Source of the DNA: Gammaproteobacteria bacterium | Lineage (GTDB): Bacteria; Pseudomonadota; Gammaproteobacteria; JABHGC01 | DNA: 64,000 nucleotides | Assembly (NCBI GenBank): GCA_027077805.1 | Contig: JALWTS010000048.1 | Coordinates: 1 to 64,000 of the forward strand | Reading direction: 5' to 3' | In this document: one piece after another, positions 57,112-64,000 of the stretch | How the letters are laid out: each line of letters starts with the position of its first letter | How positions within the stretch are numbered: position 1 is the stretch's first letter | Notes under the pieces: generated by a model | What the model was told of the DNA's origin: nothing | Seen by the model: only the letters and a program-made list of their open reading frames with translations | Database searches by the model: none | Translations under genes and position numbers: made by a program

Positions 57112-57867
57112 TTAAGCATGATGGGCAATACAGGGTAGCGAGTCATGTTTACCAACATTTACAATTTGATGAAGACAGTCCATATCCAAAATACGAATAA
57201 ATTTTTTGTCAATGGCAATGGTTTTTTGCTCACTTAATTTGCTTAAAATTCGACTCACGGTTTCTACGGCTAAACCAAGATAGTTTGCGATATCAGTGCG
57301 AGACATACTTAAATGAAACTCTGTTGCTGAAAATCCACGCTGATGATAACGATTAGAAAGATTTAATAAAAAGGCGGCTAAGCGTTGTTCAGCGTTTTTA
57401 CGACCCAACCAAGTCACTAAATTTTGTTCTGAGGTAATTTCTTGACTCATTAGTCTAAATAATTGTTGTTGTAGGGCAGGGATTTTTAAACTCAATTGTT
57501 CCAATTGATGAAATGGGATTTCACAAATACTCGTGGTTTGTAAAGCAACGGCATTAGAGTGATATCGTTTGGTCGCAATGGCATCTAAGCCCATGATTTC
57601 CCCTAATAAAAAGAAGTCAGTCATTTGAATTTGACCATCACTAGTCAAAGTATAGGCTTTTACTGAGCCTGAACGAATCGCATATAGATGCGTGAAGCTG
57701 TCCCCTGTACGATAAATAAATCGCCCTTTTTGGATTAATCGGTGTTTTTGGATTAAACTGTCTAATTGTTTCAGTTCTGTTACATTCAATCCCACGGGAA
57801 GACACAATTGTGCCATATTGCAATGATGACAGTTAGTTTTGAAATGAGGGAAATTTTTAACATTCAT
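57112..57867 (-). CDS. fnr: Fnr-family O2-responsive transcription regulator
   Basis: Fnr binds an O2-sensitive [4Fe-4S] cluster and controls anaerobic and microaerobic genes. The 251 residues have three N-terminal ligands CHHCNMAQLC (Cys 13, 16, 22) and the central Cys115 (SICEIP), a cyclic-nucleotide-fold domain, and a winged helix-turn-helix with SRTDIANYLGLAVETVSRIL (about 189-208); the E-x2-SR readout residues of the Fnr type are present. A box overlaps its own upstream region, so autoregulation is likely. Confidence 0.95.
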   Translation of the reverse strand: MNVKNFPHFKTNCHHCNMAQLCLPVGLNVTELKQLDSLIQKHRLIQKGRFIYRTGDSFTHLYAIRSGSVKAYTLTSDGQIQMTDFFLLGEIMGLDAIATKRYHSNAVALQTTSICEIPFHQLEQLSLKIPALQQQLFRLMSQEITSEQNLVTWLGRKNAEQRLAAFLLNLSNRYHQRGFSATEFHLSMSRTDIANYLGLAVETVSRILSKLSEQKTIAIDKKFIRILDMDCLHQIVNVGKHDSLPCIAHHA

Positions 57868-57872
57868 ATTTT

Positions 57873-57886
57873 TTGATCTAAATCAT
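57873..57886. promoter_or_regulatory. Fnr box at the fnr start
   Basis: TTGATCTAAATCAT matches the Fnr consensus with one base off. It lies only 5 bases before the fnr ATG and 55 bases before the divergent fusion gene (57942), so bound Fnr could repress its own gene and act on the divergent gene. Confidence 0.7.
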
Positions 57887-57941
57887 ATTTTTGGCTTCAT
57901 TATAACAAAGTTTTATCCTTTTCATATTAAAAGTTAGCAAA

Positions 57942-59456
57942 ATGACGAATTCTATTAAAATTATTGGCAGTGTTGATCCTGATCAAGCGATTGCGATTGA
58001 GGTGATCGAACAAATTTTAAGCCAACAACAAACGGATACGCAACACAATACCGAATTTACAGGTCGACCAAATACGGAGATTTATGCCAATGAAAATTAT
58101 ATTATTAAATTACATCAGGAGTATGATTTTAAACAACGGGATGCGGTTCGTTGGATTGAAAAAACCTTAGCCAAAGAACATCAGTATCAAGTACATCATC
58201 CTGCGAAAACATGGTTTTTGATTTGTGGTGAAAAAAATATTATTGCCAATATTACGCCAAGACTACAAGCCTTGCATCAACTAGAACTAGAATCCGATAA
58301 TCCAAGCGAATTACAAACGCATTTTTTGGCTATGGTACATTTATATTTAAGTTTTGTTGCCAAGCATCAGATGCGTTTAGATGATGGTTTGTCTAATTTT
58401 GCGATAGATGCACAGCAAAAATTATACTATGTGGACGATGATGTGTATCCTTGGGATAATTTTACCGCATTTGCTCAAGCCTTTGGCATTTATTTGCGAC
58501 GTTATGCTTGGTTGGATCATCACTACATGAATTTATTAGGCTTGAAAATAGCGTTATTTTGTATTGATGCCTTTAAAGATAGTCATTGTATCATGATTTT
58601 AGCGGAGCAGTTACGAGGCATCAATACCGCTAATCAAGAACAAAAAGATAAAGTATTTTCGGTGATTAAAGCCTTACATGCCAAACGGCAAAATATGCCA
58701 GTATCATTGGAATTACAACAGCCTTATGTTGCCTTACTCGCTGATATTCATGCCAATCTACCTGCCTTAAAAGTCGTTTTAGATTATTTAGAACAAAAAC
58801 ACATTAGCCAAGGCTTGGTCTTAGGTGATGTGGTGGGTTATGGCCCCCATCCTAATGAATGTATTGTAACTCTTAAAAATACCGATTTTTGGATAATTAA
58901 AGGCAATCATGATCATGGCGCGGCCACAGGTAAAACGGCGAAAGGCTTTTCTAAAACAGGAAAATGGGTGATTGATTGGACTGAAAAAGTATTACAAGAT
59001 GGTCATAAAAAGTGGTTGGATAAATTACCCGTTTATCTACAACATGATAATTGGTTAGCCGTCCATGGGGCACCTTGTGATAAACATTTTTTTATGGCCT
59101 ATGTGTATCAAATGACTTACAGTAATAATTTAAATAATTTGGCAGCTAGAGCAATAAAATATTGTTTTCATGGGCATACCCATATCCCAGGGATTTACTA
59201 CCGTTATTTAGCACAAGATAAATTTAGCAATGAAAGCAAGCAAAACATTGCAAACCATGCTCATAATCTAATTTGCCCTGGCTCAATTGGACAAACACGC
59301 AATAAACAATTTGGAACGTATTTTGCGTTATGGGATAGAGAGCAAGATCAAATCGAATTCATTTGTTTATCGTATCCTGTCGAGCAAACTGTGGAGGCGA
59401 TGCAGGCGTACAATTTTCCACCACAATTAGTTGATCGCTTACAACAAGGAATATAA
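57942..59456 (+). CDS. Fusion of a kinase-like domain and a calcineurin-type metallophosphatase
   Basis: The protein has 504 residues. Residues about 40-250 resemble the aminoglycoside-phosphotransferase/protein-kinase fold: a Lys in YIIKLHQEY (Lys56), a catalytic-loop-like R-L-D-D-G-L-S-N (145-152) and a DDD motif at 165-167 in place of DFG. Residues 260-490 are a metallophosphoesterase: LADIHANLPAL (D268, H270), GDVVGYGPHP, GNHDHG (321-326), HGAP and FHGHTHIP. The metal-binding residues are complete. The gene is divergent from fnr with a Fnr box between, and convergent to the GTPase/roadblock operon. Substrates are unknown. Confidence 0.75.
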   Translation: MTNSIKIIGSVDPDQAIAIEVIEQILSQQQTDTQHNTEFTGRPNTEIYANENYIIKLHQEYDFKQRDAVRWIEKTLAKEHQYQVHHPAKTWFLICGEKNIIANITPRLQALHQLELESDNPSELQTHFLAMVHLYLSFVAKHQMRLDDGLSNFAIDAQQKLYYVDDDVYPWDNFTAFAQAFGIYLRRYAWLDHHYMNLLGLKIALFCIDAFKDSHCIMILAEQLRGINTANQEQKDKVFSVIKALHAKRQNMPVSLELQQPYVALLADIHANLPALKVVLDYLEQKHISQGLVLGDVVGYGPHPNECIVTLKNTDFWIIKGNHDHGAATGKTAKGFSKTGKWVIDWTEKVLQDGHKKWLDKLPVYLQHDNWLAVHGAPCDKHFFMAYVYQMTYSNNLNNLAARAIKYCFHGHTHIPGIYYRYLAQDKFSNESKQNIANHAHNLICPGSIGQTRNKQFGTYFALWDREQDQIEFICLSYPVEQTVEAMQAYNFPPQLVDRLQQGI

Positions 59457-59459
59457 AAC

Positions 59460-59493
59460 CGCATTTCTACTGTTAAGATGGTGTAGAAATGCG
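59460..59493. terminator. Shared hairpin between convergent genes
   Basis: CGCATTTCTAC (59460-59470) pairs perfectly with GTAGAAATGCG (59483-59493), with a 12-base loop. It can serve both strands between the fusion gene and the roadblock gene. There is no T-run. Confidence 0.65.
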
Positions 59494-59509
59494 ATGAACA
59501 ATGTTTAGA

Positions 59510-59917
59510 TTATGGACACAAGTGGGCAATTTTACTTAAATTATTTCTTAATGTTGCCCAGCCCATGCCTAGGTTTGCTTTTTTACCTGTGATCAGTACG
59601 ACCAGTGCATTTGGTTTGTCAGGGATAACCACCATAAAGTGATACGTTTTTTCAGTGGTCATTTGGATTTCTTTGATTAAATGCGTTTTACTATCACCTC
59701 GTTGTGAAGATAATAAGTCTTCAACCGTACTCACCGTATTGCCACGAAACATATCAACGGCCGCTGCTGCCACCGCATCTAAATAACTTTGGGTGAAATA
59801 AGGAACATTATGAGATACGGCTAATAACAACCCTGAGTTTAAATCAACGACTGCACAACCTAATGAATCCCCAACTTTATTGACCATATCGACCATAATT
59901 GAGTTCAAATCTGCCAT
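59510..59917 (-). CDS. Roadblock/LC7-domain protein 2
   Basis: From ATG 59917 (GGAGAG six bases ahead) it has 135 residues and is made of one roadblock/LC7 domain: GDSLGCAVVDLNSGLLLAVSH, an AAAAVDMFRG helix, the YHFMVVIPDKPNALVVLIT strand and LGMGWATLRNNL. Such proteins bind MglA-type GTPases and often act as partners or activators. It is the last gene of the operon. Confidence 0.85.
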   Translation of the reverse strand: MADLNSIMVDMVNKVGDSLGCAVVDLNSGLLLAVSHNVPYFTQSYLDAVAAAAVDMFRGNTVSTVEDLLSSQRGDSKTHLIKEIQMTTEKTYHFMVVIPDKPNALVVLITGKKANLGMGWATLRNNLSKIAHLCP

Positions 59918-60000
59918 GAAAGACTCTCCTTTGATAGTTCTATATAATGTTAAGTTAGTCAAGAAGAGTATAGACAAGAAAACCTTAATGTAAATAAGTT

Positions 60001-60576
60001 TTAATTTATTTTTTTTTGCTTTTCTACAATATCTGCCACAGTATTAGCACAATCTCGACTGTAACTTAATAACATACCTAAATTACAATTACTCGCAGCA
60101 ACCACTGAAAAAATCAGTTCTTGAGTAACCCGTAAACAAACCACACGACCTTTTTCATTTTCAATAATCACGTTTTTGCAAAGATTTTGTTGCATTTCTA
60201 AGGAAATGGTTTCGCCTAAGGCAATTAAAGAACTGGTCATGGCGGATAGTTTGGTTTCTGGCAATTGCTTTTTCCAATAACTGCTGACAATATGACCATC
60301 AGTAGAAGCAATAATCGCACCTGTGGCACCAGGACAGCGATTGATTAAATCATTTAATGGTTTAATGTATAAATGTTTGCTAACAGCATTTTGTAACATA
60401 CTTTGGGACATATCGGGCTTCTCTGTCTTTGGTTGAGTTTGAATAGTGGTTTGGGTAATAATTTTTCCTTGTTGTCGCAAGGTTTTAGTTTCAATCGTTT
60501 CTTGAGTATGGGATAATTCATGGATACGGCTTTGAAACATTTTTTTTAGCATATTTTTACTTTCTTCATTTGCCAT
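60001..60576 (-). CDS. Roadblock/LC7-domain protein 1 with N-terminal extension
   Basis: From ATG 60576 (AGGGA ahead) it has 191 residues; an ATG at 60618 is also in frame. The N-terminal 70 residues are polar and likely disordered (Gln/Thr/Lys-rich). The roadblock domain (about 80-185) has PGATGAIIASTDGHIVSSYW, LIALGETISLEM, VVCLRVTQELIFSVVAA and LGMLLSYSRD. It lies just after the GTPase gene. Confidence 0.83.
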   Translation of the reverse strand: MANEESKNMLKKMFQSRIHELSHTQETIETKTLRQQGKIITQTTIQTQPKTEKPDMSQSMLQNAVSKHLYIKPLNDLINRCPGATGAIIASTDGHIVSSYWKKQLPETKLSAMTSSLIALGETISLEMQQNLCKNVIIENEKGRVVCLRVTQELIFSVVAASNCNLGMLLSYSRDCANTVADIVEKQKKIN

Positions 60577-60621
60577 TGTCAATTCCCTTAGTGCATTATA
60601 ATCACATTTTTTAGTCATTAT

Positions 60622-61149
60622 CTAATATTCTAGTATTGATAATAATGCTTCTAGTAACATTAATACATCTTCAGATTTGCGTACATCGGCAGGAAATAAT
60701 GGATAAACTTCATATTTTTCTGCTAAAAACTGATAATAATCATCAATGCTTGGTGTGTCTTGAATATCCATTCGAGTAACGCCAATGACGACCCCAGTTT
60801 CTGTAATAAACTCTGCGAAATTATCTAAATAAATACTGAGATCGTACAAAGGATCAGTACGGGCATTGTCTACTAAAATTACTAGTCCTAAGCCACCGTT
60901 TACAAGAATTTTCCACATAAAACTGTAACATTCTTGACCGGGCGTGCCATATAGACGTAATAATTCCCCATTTTCCAAAGTGAGTTCGCCATAGTCCATT
61001 GCCACTGTCGTATGCGATTTTTTGTTGCGTAATTCATCCGTGCTGAATACGTCAGTACTCACCATTGGAATTTCACTAATGGTACCAATGGCAGTCGTTT
61101 TACCTGCCCCTGTTGTACCTGTAAAAATCAATTTAACTTCTTGAGACAT
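60622..61149 (-). CDS. MglA/Arf-like small GTPase
   Basis: The 175 residues have a P-loop GTTGAGKT (11-18), a G3 region YGTPGQE (67-73) in which the usual Asp of DxxG is Gly, and G4 as TRMD (125-128) in place of NKxD. These two changes are typical of the bacterial MglA-related ATP/GTP-binding family and may alter nucleotide choice. MglA-type proteins set cell polarity and pilus activity with roadblock partners. It is the second gene of the operon. Confidence 0.88.
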   Translation of the reverse strand: MSQEVKLIFTGTTGAGKTTAIGTISEIPMVSTDVFSTDELRNKKSHTTVAMDYGELTLENGELLRLYGTPGQECYSFMWKILVNGGLGLVILVDNARTDPLYDLSIYLDNFAEFITETGVVIGVTRMDIQDTPSIDDYYQFLAEKYEVYPLFPADVRKSEDVLMLLEALLSILEY

Positions 61150-61153
61150 AATG

Positions 61154-62167
61154 TTAACCTAAACCTAAGCGTTTACGAATATGAGCAAATAAACCCACTT
61201 TTTCTTTCGTCAGAATTTTTTCTTGATATTGCACTTGTTGACGAATAATTAAATAGCCAAAAATTTGGCAGGTATTGATAAAATCAATCACTTTATTTTC
61301 GTTGATTCCTGTATTTTGACTGATTTGTTCAATAGTCGTAGCATTTTTGCTCATAAAGGCTGCCAAACGAAAATGATAGGAACGTTTGGGTAATCTTGAG
61401 AAATCTGGCCAACGGGATAGTTGGAAAATATCACTTGGTTCAAGAATAGCAAGCAGTCGCCCTTGAGAACCAGCCAAACTGCTAAACCAGCGGAGATTAT
61501 CATAGGAAATTGATTTCATATTTTCAGAAATAGCCGTAATCTCTTGGCTGTTAAGGGTTTTTTTGTCAACCGTGTCAATCGGTTGACGACATAATGCCAT
61601 CAATTTCCCTAAATTGCTGGAACAGAAAAATTGTTGTTTAGGGCATTGATAAAGCAATTGACCTTCCCCACAAACCAAATACACGGAATTTGTTTGCTGT
61701 TTTAATTTCGCTAAATATCCTGTTAAATAGTTATCAGGATTAAATTGTTCATTGTCATTAATAGGTTCTGTGCTACTTCGATGTTCTTGATTCGGATCAA
61801 TAATTTGTAAAGATTGTTCCGCTTGGGATTTACTTCTATCTTGTTGATCCGCTAAAATTGTTCGCAGAACATTAATTAATTGTGGGGAATGTAAGGGATT
61901 GTCTAATTGATAAGTGTAGGTGGTGCTATCGGCCTGGTGATGTTGAGAAAACGCAACACAAACTGGATTATCAGGATGTTTTATTAAATCATCCCAATAT
62001 TGTTTGCCATTTTTATGATCAACATCAATAATGACAACTTGACCGATGCCTTGTTCCATAAACGCCCAGTTTTCTTGTAAACCTCGAAGTAATTTTAAAA
62101 AGGATCGTAATACTCGTTTATTCTTCTCCGTTAAACCTTTCTCTGAAATATAATATTTATCTGCCAT
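61154..62167 (-). CDS. Unknown first gene of the GTPase/roadblock operon
   Basis: The 337 residues have no signal or membrane segment. The middle (about 95-130) is polar, and the C-terminal part (FHFRLAAF-like YHFRLAAFMSKNATTIEQISQNTGINENKVIDFINTC) resembles a winged-helix. I do not recognise a full-length family. It is 4 bases ahead of the GTPase gene, so it is likely the effector or regulator of the GTPase; that is inference. Confidence 0.65.
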   Translation of the reverse strand: MADKYYISEKGLTEKNKRVLRSFLKLLRGLQENWAFMEQGIGQVVIIDVDHKNGKQYWDDLIKHPDNPVCVAFSQHHQADSTTYTYQLDNPLHSPQLINVLRTILADQQDRSKSQAEQSLQIIDPNQEHRSSTEPINDNEQFNPDNYLTGYLAKLKQQTNSVYLVCGEGQLLYQCPKQQFFCSSNLGKLMALCRQPIDTVDKKTLNSQEITAISENMKSISYDNLRWFSSLAGSQGRLLAILEPSDIFQLSRWPDFSRLPKRSYHFRLAAFMSKNATTIEQISQNTGINENKVIDFINTCQIFGYLIIRQQVQYQEKILTKEKVGLFAHIRKRLGLG

Positions 62168-62229
62168 TGATGACTCCCTAATGCCCTGAAAATAACTATA
62201 GTCATTTTTATTAGAATGTAAACAAATTT

Positions 62230-63624
62230 ATGAATACTTATCAAGCCATTGTCGATTTAAACTTAATTCAGAAATATAATATTTCAGGCCCACGTTATAC
62301 CTCTTATCCTACCGCCGTCAAATTTCATTCTGAATTTTCAGAACAAGATTATCAACAGGCCGTAAGTGATATGCCACCTAAGCAAGCCTTGTCCTTATAT
62401 TTTCATTTACCATTTTGTGATACGGTTTGTTATTACTGTGCTTGTAATAAAGTCGTAACGAAAAGGCGAGAGAAAGTTGCCCCCTATTTGGCAAAATTAA
62501 GCCAAGAACTCGCAATGCAATCGGCATTGTTTAATGATGTTACTCAACATAAAGTCATGCAATTGCATTGGGGTGGTGGCACTCCTACATTTTTTAGCCA
62601 TGCTGAAATGCAGCAATTAATGCAAGCCATTGCTGAAAATTTTCAGTTATTACCCAACGATCAAGGGGAGTATTCGATTGAAATTGATCCAAGGGAAGTG
62701 CAAGCAGAAACCATTGCTTTGCTCAGAGACTTAGGTTTTAATCGTTTAAGTTTGGGCGTGCAAGATTTTGATCCTAAAGTACAACAAGCGGTGAATCGCA
62801 TACAATCAGAACAGCAAACTTATCAGGTATTAGAACAAGCGAAAGCACAAGGGTTTTTGTCAATGAGTGTGGATTTAATTTATGGTTTGCCCTTTCAATC
62901 GGAACAAAGTTTTGCTCAAACCTTGGATAAAATTATTACCGCTAGTCCTGATAGAATTTCATTATTTAACTATGCCCATTTACCGCATTTATTTAAACCA
63001 CAGCGACGGATTAATGCCGAAGATTTACCCAGTGCCCCTGTGAAATTAGCAATTTTACAGCAAAGTGTTGAACGCTTAATTAGTGCAGGGTATGTATTTA
63101 TTGGTATGGATCATTTTGCGAAAAAAACCGATGAATTAAGCATTGCCCAACAACAAGGTCGTTTACACCGTAATTTTCAGGGTTATGCCACGCATGGTGA
63201 TTGTGATTTATTCGCCTTTGGCGTTAGTTCTATTGCACAAATCGGTAAAATTTATAGCCAAAATTATCGGCAGTTAGCACCTTATTATCACGCACTGTCG
63301 CAAGGTAAATTGCCGATTCAACGGGGGTTGGTATTAAAGCAAGATGATATTATCCGGCGTAGTATTATCCAACAACTTATGTGTCATTTTCAGTTAGATT
63401 TTACCCGCATTGAAAACTTGTACCACATTGAGTTTCAGCATTATTTCCAAACAGAATTAGCTCGATTACAAATCATGCAACAAGATGGGTTATTAATGTT
63501 ATTCCCAAATCAGTTACAAGTGACGGCGAAAGGCCGCTTATTAATTCGCCAAATTGCCATGGTATTTGATGCTTATTTTACTCCAACGGATACTAATACT
63601 ACTAACTATTCTAAAGCAATTTAA
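62230..63624 (+). CDS. hemN: Oxygen-independent coproporphyrinogen III oxidase
   Basis: HemN decarboxylates coproporphyrinogen III without O2. The 464 residues have ISGPRYTSYPTAVKF, the radical SAM motif CDTVCYYCACN with C-x3-C-x2-C-x-C (Cys 63, 67, 70, 72), LHWGGGTPTFF, EIDPREV, NRLSLGVQDF and GMDHFAKKTDEL, all of the true HemN class. It overlaps ccoI (TAATG). It supplies haem when O2 is low. Confidence 0.97.
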   Translation: MNTYQAIVDLNLIQKYNISGPRYTSYPTAVKFHSEFSEQDYQQAVSDMPPKQALSLYFHLPFCDTVCYYCACNKVVTKRREKVAPYLAKLSQELAMQSALFNDVTQHKVMQLHWGGGTPTFFSHAEMQQLMQAIAENFQLLPNDQGEYSIEIDPREVQAETIALLRDLGFNRLSLGVQDFDPKVQQAVNRIQSEQQTYQVLEQAKAQGFLSMSVDLIYGLPFQSEQSFAQTLDKIITASPDRISLFNYAHLPHLFKPQRRINAEDLPSAPVKLAILQQSVERLISAGYVFIGMDHFAKKTDELSIAQQQGRLHRNFQGYATHGDCDLFAFGVSSIAQIGKIYSQNYRQLAPYYHALSQGKLPIQRGLVLKQDDIIRRSIIQQLMCHFQLDFTRIENLYHIEFQHYFQTELARLQIMQQDGLLMLFPNQLQVTAKGRLLIRQIAMVFDAYFTPTDTNTTNYSKAI

Positions 63625-64000
63625 TGGTTACTTGTTATCATTGTGGTTTCGCTGTCCCCGAAGAGAGTAATTTCAAAGTAACGATTTTAAAACAACAACG
63701 TGATATGTGTTGTCCAGGTTGTCAAGCGGTTGCTCAGGCAATTGTTGATGGTGGTTTAGAGAATTTTTATCAACATCGGGATCAACCTAGCAATCAAGCA
63801 GTGTTGCCTGATGTATTAGAAAATCTTAAAGTGTATGACCACCCTAAAATTCAGAAACAATTTGTTTATACTGAAGGCCAACAAGCAAACATCAAAGAAG
63901 CTGATTTAATTTTAGAAGGCATCGTCTGTGCCGCTTGCCTTTGGTTAAATCAAAAATATTTGTCTTCACTCACAGGGGTTTTAGACCTTCGGGTGAATTA
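63624..64000 (+). CDS. ccoI: Copper P-type ATPase CcoI/FixI, N-terminal part
   Basis: The frame starts at ATG 63624, inside the hemN stop, and is open to the window end (125 codons). It has CYHCGFAVPEESNF, a CCPGCQAVAQAIVDGGL zinc-type motif and CAACLWL, the metal site of an HMA domain. This is the N-terminal layout of CcoI/FixI, which supplies copper to cbb3. The membrane and ATPase domains lie beyond the window. Confidence 0.93.
   Translation, partial: MVTCYHCGFAVPEESNFKVTILKQQRDMCCPGCQAVAQAIVDGGLENFYQHRDQPSNQAVLPDVLENLKVYDHPKIQKQFVYTEGQQANIKEADLILEGIVCAACLWLNQKYLSSLTGVLDLRVN

Overview
The window is chromosomal DNA from an AT-rich gammaproteobacterium with a sulfur-oxidising, microaerobic way of life. 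Direct evidence is an aprM-aprB-aprA operon (sulfite oxidation through adenylylsulfate, with the AprM membrane anchor), a petABC cytochrome bc1 operon, a ccoNOQP cbb3 oxidase with its assembly factors, an O2-sensing Fnr, and a pyrophosphate-linked energy module (PPi-dependent phosphofructokinase plus proton-pumping pyrophosphatase). The combination resembles Thiotrichales/Beggiatoales-type sulfur oxidisers; that placement is inference, because no rRNA gene lies in the window.

Layout. 0-2 kb: the 3' end of fadH, then a 616-bp tandem array of 15 parS-like palindromes repeated every 43 bp, ending just before gyrB. 4-9 kb (minus strand): a gliding-type ABC exporter operon (gldA/gldF/gldG-like, DUF4340) ending in a SUMF1-fold protein. 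9-15 kb: cysK, rpiA, petABC, sspAB. 15-20 kb: trhP, DUF3301, an FAD-linked oxidase, dolP, cmoB. 20-24.4 kb: aprMBA, a small unknown gene and an FKBP isomerase. 24-31 kb (minus strand): moeB with a small partner, then a run of exported or membrane-anchored proteins (parvulin, zinc phospholipase C-like, coiled coils) and a double-CDGSH protein. 31-40 kb: argS, a broken ggt, queA, a glycosyltransferase, a MESH1-like HD hydrolase, an alpha/beta hydrolase, and argG with a duplicated 5' end. A 450-bp gene graveyard (yqaA, REP-type transposase and hsdR remnants) follows argG. 40-46 kb: pilT-like ATPase, bacterioferritin, and pfp/small ORF/hppA. 46-50 kb: hemW, two tandem FHA-EAL proteins, moaA. 50-58 kb: fixH, ccoG, ccoPQON, ompW and fnr, with two Fnr boxes. 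58-62 kb: a kinase-like/metallophosphatase fusion and a four-gene MglA-type GTPase/roadblock operon. 62-64 kb: hemN and the start of the copper ATPase gene ccoI.

How the parts fit. AprMBA feeds electrons from sulfite into the membrane quinone pool; bc1 and cbb3 pass them to O2. hemN, hemW, ccoG, fixH and ccoI supply haem, copper and assembly for cbb3, and Fnr with its boxes ties the block to oxygen level. APS chemistry and biosynthesis release PPi, which HppA and the PPi-phosphofructokinase can use. The GTPase/roadblock operon, pilT and the FHA-EAL pair suggest regulated surface motility.

Most notable are the parS-like array, the kinase-phosphatase fusion beside the GTPase operon, the argG 5' duplication that creates an overlapping upstream ORF, the gene graveyard, and a 47-nt leader shared by two envelope-protein genes. 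Four short or truncated genes were read by hand: ccoQ, ccoI, an hsdR remnant and the argG upstream ORF.
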